A DNA stretch of 64,000 nt from Erwinia tracheiphila (lineage in GTDB: Bacteria > Pseudomonadota > Gammaproteobacteria > Enterobacterales > Enterobacteriaceae). Made by a program: the position numbers and the translations under genes. The notes below the pieces were generated by a model that worked only from the letters and a program-made list of their open reading frames with translations, was not told the origin of the DNA and made no database searches. The stretch covers positions 2,852,001 through 2,916,000 of the forward strand of contig NZ_CP089932.1 in NCBI RefSeq assembly GCF_021365465.1, in the 5' to 3' direction. Positions 58,839-64,000 of this stretch are shown here, piece after piece. The first letter of the stretch is position 1. Every line of letters begins with the position of its first letter.

Positions 58839-60956
58839 TTATTCCTTACCGGCGTGAGTAATCAGCCAGCAGTTGTGAATCTGGCGGTTTCGGACAAAAT
58901 CCTGCGATTGTGTGCCGACGGTAATATCTTGTGCGGAAAAGTGCAGCTCGCGCAAGCCGTCATGCTCCATTTTGAAACCACGTTTATTGTTGGAGAACAT
59001 AATGGTGCCGCCCTTTCGCAACAGTCTGTGCAAATTTTTCAGCAACAGCAGATGATCGCGCTGTACGTCGAAACTCTCTTCCATTCTTTTCGAATTAGAA
59101 AAGGTAGGTGGGTCGATAAAGATAAGGTCGTAAATCTCGTCAGATTCATTCAACCAGCTCAGACAGTCGGCCTGGATTAGCCTGTGCTGGCGTCCGGTCA
59201 ATCCATTCAGACGCAGATTGCGCTCCGCCCATTCGAGATAGGTACGCGACATATCCACCGTGGTGGTACTGCGTGCACCGCCCAGGCCGGCATGAACGCT
59301 GGCAGTGCCAGTGTAAGCAAATAGATTGAGGAAATCTTTTCCACGGCTCATCTCACCCAACATCTTTCTGGCTATGCGATGATCGAGAAACAGCCCGGTA
59401 TCCAGATAATCCGTCAGATTCACCCACAGTTTCGCATTGAACTCTGCAACCTCGAAAAAGTCGCCTTTTTCACCTAACTTCTGATACTGGCTTTTGCCTT
59501 TCTGACGCTCGCGGGTTTTGAGCACCAGACGGTTGGCGGGCAATTCAAGCACGCTCAGGGTGGCGGCAATGACGTCGAACAGACGCTGGCGGGCTTTGGC
59601 TGCATCAATGGTTTTTGGTGGCGCATACTCCTGTACCACCACCCAGTCTGCGTAGCGATCAACAGCAACGTTATATTCTGGCAAATCAGCATCATAGAGG
59701 CGATAACATTCAATACCCGACTGGCTGGCCCATTTTCCCAGTTTTTTCAGGTTCTTGCGCAGGCGATTAGCATAGTCTTCCGCTATCTTCGCCTGTCCTG
59801 TGGACATGGTGCTGGCCGCCAGCTGATAATTTTTCTGCACGCAATCCAGTGGACCATTCTTTGCTTTAAACTGGCGTTCGGCGCGCAGTTGCAGGCAGCT
59901 TAACAGTTCAGGTGAAGCGCTAAACAGCGAAAGATTCCATCCTGCAAAATGCTGCTTCATAAGGCGTCCAAGCTGGCTGTATAGCGCAATCAGCGCTGGT
60001 TTACTCTCCAGACGCTCGCCGTAGGGCGGATTGCTGAGTAACGTTCCAACCGAGCCTTCCTGTTGCGGGTTTGTCAGTTTCAACACGTCCTGAGCGGTAA
60101 ACCCGACAAGATCGGCCAGCCCTGCTTTGCGGGCATTAACGCGAGCGCGTTCAATCACTTTAGGATCATTGTCATAACCATAAAAACGTGAGGTCGTTGC
60201 GCGTAAACCACGACTGGCGCGTGCCTGGGCTTCGCTTTTCAATTCACGCCACAGCGTTGCATTAAACTGGCTCCAGCCATTGAAGCCCCAGTGGTTACGG
60301 TGCAGGCCCGGCGCACGATCACTGGCGATCATTGCCGCTTCAATCAGCAAAGTTCCGGAACCACACATTGGGTCAACCATAGTACTTCCGGGTTTCCAGC
60401 CAGAACGCAGCACCACAGCCGCCGCCAGATTCTCTTTCAGCGGCGCCTGCCCGGTCTGTTGACGATAGCCACGCTGGTGCAGACCATCACCGCTCAGATC
60501 GAGAGCAATGCTCGCTTTGTCATTGTACAACCAGACATTGATACGGATATCAGGCTGTTCGCGATCAACATCGGGGCGCGGAAGATTTTTACGGGTAAAG
60601 CTGTCGACGATGGCATCTTTTACCTTTAGTGCGCCGTACTGGCTGTTACGGATCACCTCATTCAGACCGCTAAAGTGAACGGCAAAGGTTTTGTCACTGC
60701 CAAACATTGCAGGCCAGTTAACCGCCTGCACGCCGAGATAGAGATCGAGATCGCTGTAAATGCCGCATTCGGTGAGGGGCAACAGAATACGCGAGGCAAG
60801 ACGGCTCCAGAGGAGGCTTTGATACATCAGACGATCGTCACCCTTATAATGTACGCCGCCCTGAACGACCTGGCAGTCACTGGCCCCCAGCGCTTCCAGT
60901 TCACTTTTTAACAGCTCTTCGAGCCCACGCGCCGTACTGGCAAACAGAGAATTCAT
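58839..60956 (-). CDS. rlmL: bifunctional 23S rRNA methyltransferase RlmKL
   Basis: A 705-aa fusion enzyme: N-terminal THUMP and RlmL domain (m2G2445; motif [20 protein letters not shown] and [11 protein letters not shown]) and C-terminal RlmK domain (m7G2069; [20 protein letters not shown] and [14 protein letters not shown]). Both modify the peptidyl-transferase region of 23S rRNA. ATG 60956 ([20 protein letters not shown]) is the family start; 12 more codons are open upstream. First gene of the rlmKL-uup-pqiABC block. Intact. Confidence 0.96.
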   Translation of the reverse strand: MNSLFASTARGLEELLKSELEALGASDCQVVQGGVHYKGDDRLMYQSLLWSRLASRILLPLTECGIYSDLDLYLGVQAVNWPAMFGSDKTFAVHFSGLNEVIRNSQYGALKVKDAIVDSFTRKNLPRPDVDREQPDIRINVWLYNDKASIALDLSGDGLHQRGYRQQTGQAPLKENLAAAVVLRSGWKPGSTMVDPMCGSGTLLIEAAMIASDRAPGLHRNHWGFNGWSQFNATLWRELKSEAQARASRGLRATTSRFYGYDNDPKVIERARVNARKAGLADLVGFTAQDVLKLTNPQQEGSVGTLLSNPPYGERLESKPALIALYSQLGRLMKQHFAGWNLSLFSASPELLSCLQLRAERQFKAKNGPLDCVQKNYQLAASTMSTGQAKIAEDYANRLRKNLKKLGKWASQSGIECYRLYDADLPEYNVAVDRYADWVVVQEYAPPKTIDAAKARQRLFDVIAATLSVLELPANRLVLKTRERQKGKSQYQKLGEKGDFFEVAEFNAKLWVNLTDYLDTGLFLDHRIARKMLGEMSRGKDFLNLFAYTGTASVHAGLGGARSTTTVDMSRTYLEWAERNLRLNGLTGRQHRLIQADCLSWLNESDEIYDLIFIDPPTFSNSKRMEESFDVQRDHLLLLKNLHRLLRKGGTIMFSNNKRGFKMEHDGLRELHFSAQDITVGTQSQDFVRNRQIHNCWLITHAGKE

Positions 60957-61690
60957 AGCGTCACTTATCGTCTTAAGAAAATTGTTGCGCATTATAGCTA
61001 ATCACGGAAGCATGTCATAAAGATAGCGTGGTTTCGTTCAGATCCAGTTATTCAGCCCCAGCCAGATTGCGTACTCCCTGCTGATAACGTAGGCAGAATG
61101 GCGTAGTTAAATCAGGTTTCTCTGCGCTAAAACCCCGCATAACGCACTTTCAAACAGAGTCAGCACAACAGTGCCTGGTTATCGGCTCTCATTTACCCCG
61201 CATTGATACGCCCTGCACTGCTCTCACGTAAAGGCGGGAAAACCGGCTTTATGGTGGGAAGACAGGGTCGTGGCGTCAGCGTTTTATCTTTGCTCTTTCC
61301 GCTGTTCAATCTGACAGGTATACGAGCATTCACCGGAGGGCATTCTGGAATAAACGGCGTCATCGCGTTTTGCCAGCAAATCAGAACGCCACGAAGGAAA
61401 GGATCGAGAGACGCAGCAAGGAAGAATAAGACGCGCCAGGTAAAAACCTGAGGTTTTACCTGAGCGGCAAAGAAGAAAAGACAGGCGTTTTACTATCCTG
61501 CGCAATGAGGTCGGCATGCTCAATTATTGCCAGGTGAATAATATAAAACCGGAGCGGAAAAAGAATCAGGATTTTCAGTGAACATAGCGCCCTTACAGGG
61601 CGAGCGTCACGGCTCTGCCGTTCCGAGGGTGTTCATGACCGGCTCACAGCTTTATACTCTGCGGTATGTTAATTTGTACTAGCTCAGACC
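60957..61690. other. degraded region right of rlmKL, no gene seen
   Basis: In E. coli ycbX would be divergent from rlmL here; none of its motifs could be found. The 730 bp contain only short frames and one long dyad, AGGTAAAA...TTTTACCT (61438-61461). Synteny with E. coli ends at this point. Confidence 0.5.
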
Positions 61691-62859
61691 TGATCTGACA
61701 GTTACCGGTTATTTATACAGGTGTCTGTCAGATTAAATCTGGTTCAGATTTTTTTCTGCCCAGACCCGTTTACCATCAAGTAAAGTTGCCATTGGCGTAC
61801 GCCCGCAGCACATTTTACCCTGATGAGTTCGCTCATTATTGTAATGCCACAACCAGTTGTCCAGATCTGCCTGCAGGCTTTCCAGGTCTCCATATAACTT
61901 CTTGCGGAACGTAACCTGATAAAAATCCTGCAAAATGGTTTTATGGAAGCGCTCGCAGATACCGTTCGTCTGTGGAGACATCGCCTTCGTTTTCGTATGG
62001 TCGATATCGTTGATGGCCAGATAAAGCTGATAATCATGCTGCTCCACTTTACCACAGTACTCCGTACCCCTGTCGGTCAGTATTCTCAGCATCGGCAGTC
62101 CCTGAGCCTCGTAGAACGGCAATACGCGATCATTGAGCAGGTCGGCGGCGGTGATCGGCGTTTTACTTGTATACAGCTTGCAGTGTGCCACTTTTGAGTA
62201 CGTATCCACAAACGTCTGCTGGTAGATACGGCCAACACCTTTCAGATTGCCAACGTAGAAGGTGTCCTGCGAGCCCAGATAACCCGGATGTGCCGTCTCG
62301 ATTTCGCCGCTGGCCTCATCATCGTGCGCCTTTTTCTCCAGCGCGGCGATTTGGGCATCGGTAAGCACAATGCCTTCTTTAGCGACTTTCTCCTCAAGCG
62401 CCTTCAGGCGTTTACGGAAGTTCTCCAGGTCGTGTCGTTGCCAGATGGAGCGCACGCCGCTGCCGGAGATAAACACGCCTTTTTTACGAAGTTCATTGCT
62501 AGTCCGATGCTGACCATGAGCCGGGAACTCAACGGCGTACTCAACAACCGCACGTTCCGTGGCCTCATCGGCGCGGTTCTTCAGGTTGGGTACCCTACGA
62601 CTTTGATTAACCAGCGCATCAATACCGCCTTCTTCAGCCAGTTCCTGATAACGGTAAAACGTGTCTCGCGACACGCCCATGATCTTACAGGCTTTTGATA
62701 CGTTACCGAGCTCTTCGGCCAGATTGAGTAAACCGGCTTTGTGTTTGATGATGGGATTGTTAGTATGAAGCATGAGAGTTACCTCGCGTTTTGTATAAGG
62801 ATTCGACACCCATATCAAAACCGGTAACTCTCAACCTTTCAAGGCCCATTGTCAGATCA
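61691..62859 (-). mobile_element. IS481 family element
   Basis: About 1.17 kb bounded by inverted TGATCTGACA (61691) and TGTCAGATCA (ending 62859). Both ends also carry GTTACCGG-type subterminal repeats. No target duplication was recognised. The transposase is intact. Confidence 0.75.
61733..62773 (-). CDS. IS481 family transposase
   Basis: A 346-aa protein with an N-terminal HTH (ELGNVSKACKIMGVSRDTFY) and an rve integrase core: QTFVDTYSKVAHCKLYTSKT and LTDRGTEYCGKVEQHDYQLY (Asp residues), NGICERFHKTILQDFYQVTF (Glu). ATG 62773 (MLHTNNPIIKHKAGLLNLAE) is the family start. No lesion seen. Confidence 0.93.
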   Translation of the reverse strand: MLHTNNPIIKHKAGLLNLAEELGNVSKACKIMGVSRDTFYRYQELAEEGGIDALVNQSRRVPNLKNRADEATERAVVEYAVEFPAHGQHRTSNELRKKGVFISGSGVRSIWQRHDLENFRKRLKALEEKVAKEGIVLTDAQIAALEKKAHDDEASGEIETAHPGYLGSQDTFYVGNLKGVGRIYQQTFVDTYSKVAHCKLYTSKTPITAADLLNDRVLPFYEAQGLPMLRILTDRGTEYCGKVEQHDYQLYLAINDIDHTKTKAMSPQTNGICERFHKTILQDFYQVTFRKKLYGDLESLQADLDNWLWHYNNERTHQGKMCCGRTPMATLLDGKRVWAEKNLNQI

Positions 62860-62879
62860 AGTCGCGACTAATACAGTTA

Positions 62880-63319
62880 ATTTCTCAGGAAATCATTCAC
62901 ATTGCCCGTAGCAAAGCCCCCAGAAAGCGTAAACCCACGCCCTCGTCCCGACGCGCTATACCCGGATATCCTAAGCGTTTTCTGGTGTCCATTCCGCCCC
63001 GGAGCGATTATGACGACCCCGACGAGTTTTTTACGACACTCCGCAGGATGCCATTCGTCACTGTGTCCACCTGGGGCCACAGTTTTTCCTCGATACACAC
63101 TTCGACCCGCCTCTCGTCTGCATCATCCGCGGCTTTGAGCCGCCTGACTCACCCGACGGCGATGTCGTCCTTGAGTCCATGCCAGCCGATGTGTTTATTA
63201 TCGCCACAGAATCCGGCATGCTGCCGGTGACCTTCGCTCCCTGGGATAAACACACCGACAACTGGGCCGATGACTGTGACGACTGGCACTATAATACCGG
63301 TGCCACTGCAGAGCGATAA
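62880..63319 (+). pseudogene. small protein of unknown function upstream of the IS91 transposase, truncated and frameshifted
   Basis: The frame from the IS481 border reads KAPRKRKPTPSSRRAIPGYP, KRFLVSIPPRSDYDDPDEF and then, after an indel in the T6 run near 63027-63032, YDTPQDAIRHCVHLGPQFFL, FDPPLVCIIRGFEPPDSPDG and HTDNWADDCDDWHYNTGATAER with a stop at 63319. It ends 8 bp before the transposase start, so it may be an accessory gene of the element. I do not recognise the family. The 5' end is missing. Confidence 0.45.
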
Positions 63320-63327
63320 TCCGCCGC

Positions 63328-64000
63328 ATGTATATCCCGCGCCCGGCAAAACTGCTGTTCACCACTGATGACGCCTGGAACCGGTATATGGATAAACACG
63401 GGGACACCCTCAGCCCCTGGACCGTACTCTGCGTCGAGCGCATGCTCGCCTGCGGCACTGCTGCCATGGGGGTGAAGCGATACTGCTGCGCCTCCCCGGA
63501 CTGCACCCACACCCGCTTCTTCTGCCAGACCTGTAAATCAAAAGGCTGCAGCTCCTGCGGACATAAGGCCACGGAGCAGTGGATTACAGAGCAACAGCAA
63601 ATTCTGCCCGACTGCGACTGGCAGCATATCACCTTCACCATGCCCCATCTGCTGTGGCCCTTTTTCAACAATAACTGGCCTCTGCTCAATGCCCTGTTCC
63701 GCGCAGCCACCCGCGCCATGCTCCGCTGGGCCAGAAAACAGGGTGTGGAAGTCGGTATCTTCTGCGCCCTGCACACCTACGGTCGCCAGCTCAACCAGCA
63801 TCCCCACATTCATCTCTCCGTCACCCGCGGCGGGCTTGATATTAAACACGGCGTATGGCGCGACCTCTTCTTTAAAAAGCATGCCGTGGAGGAAATCTGG
63901 CGCGGAGCCGTCATCCGGCTGCTGCGCCACAGCTATGACCTGATTAACCCCGGCAGGCTGCCGGGGCTGGGGCATATCCACGACAAAAAACAGTGGCTGC
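63328..64000 (+). CDS. IS91 family HUH transposase (partial, runs off the window)
   Basis: The first 224 residues of a rolling-circle transposase: an N-terminal zinc-binding domain (KRYCCASPDC, FFCQTCKSKGCSSCGHK) followed by DWQHITFTMPHLLWPFFNNN and the HUH motif QHPHIHLSVTRGG. The catalytic Tyr pair lies beyond the window. GC content is higher than the surroundings, suggesting transfer. The frame is open to the last base. Confidence 0.92.
   Translation, partial: MYIPRPAKLLFTTDDAWNRYMDKHGDTLSPWTVLCVERMLACGTAAMGVKRYCCASPDCTHTRFFCQTCKSKGCSSCGHKATEQWITEQQQILPDCDWQHITFTMPHLLWPFFNNNWPLLNALFRAATRAMLRWARKQGVEVGIFCALHTYGRQLNQHPHIHLSVTRGGLDIKHGVWRDLFFKKHAVEEIWRGAVIRLLRHSYDLINPGRLPGLGHIHDKKQWL

Noticed and set aside
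63198-63981. Long reverse-strand frames over the IS91 region
   Set aside because: They are antisense to the HUH transposase, which has zinc-finger and HPHIHL motifs on the + strand.

Overview
The window looks like a chromosome segment of an Erwinia/Pantoea-type enterobacterium (Erwiniaceae) undergoing genome degradation. This rests on gene order and on protein resemblance recalled from family knowledge; no database was searched. Long blocks follow the E. coli core order: glyW-cysT-leuZ-pgsA-uvrC-uvrY-sdiA; rut-wrbA-yccJ-agp; and yccA-tusE-acyP-rlmI-hspQ-yccU-yccT-helD-yccF-yccS-sxy-sulA-ompA-matP-ycbZ-fabA-rmf-pqiCBA-uup-rlmKL. An acyl-homoserine-lactone synthase gene sits next to sdiA, an arrangement known from Erwinia and Pantoea. 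Many genes carry single stops, one-base frameshifts or IS insertions, and IS1, IS3, IS110, IS256, IS481 and IS91 family elements are all present. This is typical of a recently host-restricted insect symbiont such as Candidatus Erwinia dacicola; that specific match is inference.

Layout. 1-2071: a siderophore receptor broken by a Trp-to-stop change and cut by IS1. 2072-11506: a decayed prophage between two direct IS1 copies, containing replication, HTH, terminase and tail-fibre pseudogenes. Inside it lies a peptidoglycan-attack cargo block: an intact pesticin-type lysozyme followed by two intact LprI-like putative lysozyme inhibitors, then a frameshifted Tlde1-type (DUF2778) effector overlapping an intact putative membrane immunity gene, then a DinJ antitoxin whose YafQ toxin has a stop. 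11507-12930: the truncated integrase beside three tRNA genes. 13079-18330: pgsA, uvrC, uvrY, a stray tail-fibre-assembly remnant, an intact luxI-type gene with a lux box, and a broken sdiA. 19050-20400: IS110. 21865-30764: cycA, the ruined rut locus, wrbA-yccJ, IS256 copy 1 and an aldehyde dehydrogenase pseudogene. 30825-39495: agp (with a long C-terminal extension), serT, yccA, tusE, broken acyP, rlmI, hspQ, yccU, IS1, and yccT split by IS256 copy 2. 39954-47392: helD, yccF, yccS (broken by IS3, IS1 and a stop) and sxy. 47557-60956: sulA with a LexA box, ompA, matP, ycbZ, fabA, rmf, pqiABC, uup and rlmKL, all intact. 61691-64000: IS481 and the start of an IS91-type transposase.

How it fits together. 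Envelope, DNA-repair and translation genes are preserved, while pyrimidine scavenging, iron uptake, signal reception and prophage functions are eroding. Two partner systems are broken one-sidedly: luxI survives without a working sdiA, and antitoxin or immunity genes survive beside broken toxins. The fully intact exception is the pesticin-lysozyme/LprI trio, the best candidate for a functional and little-described system.
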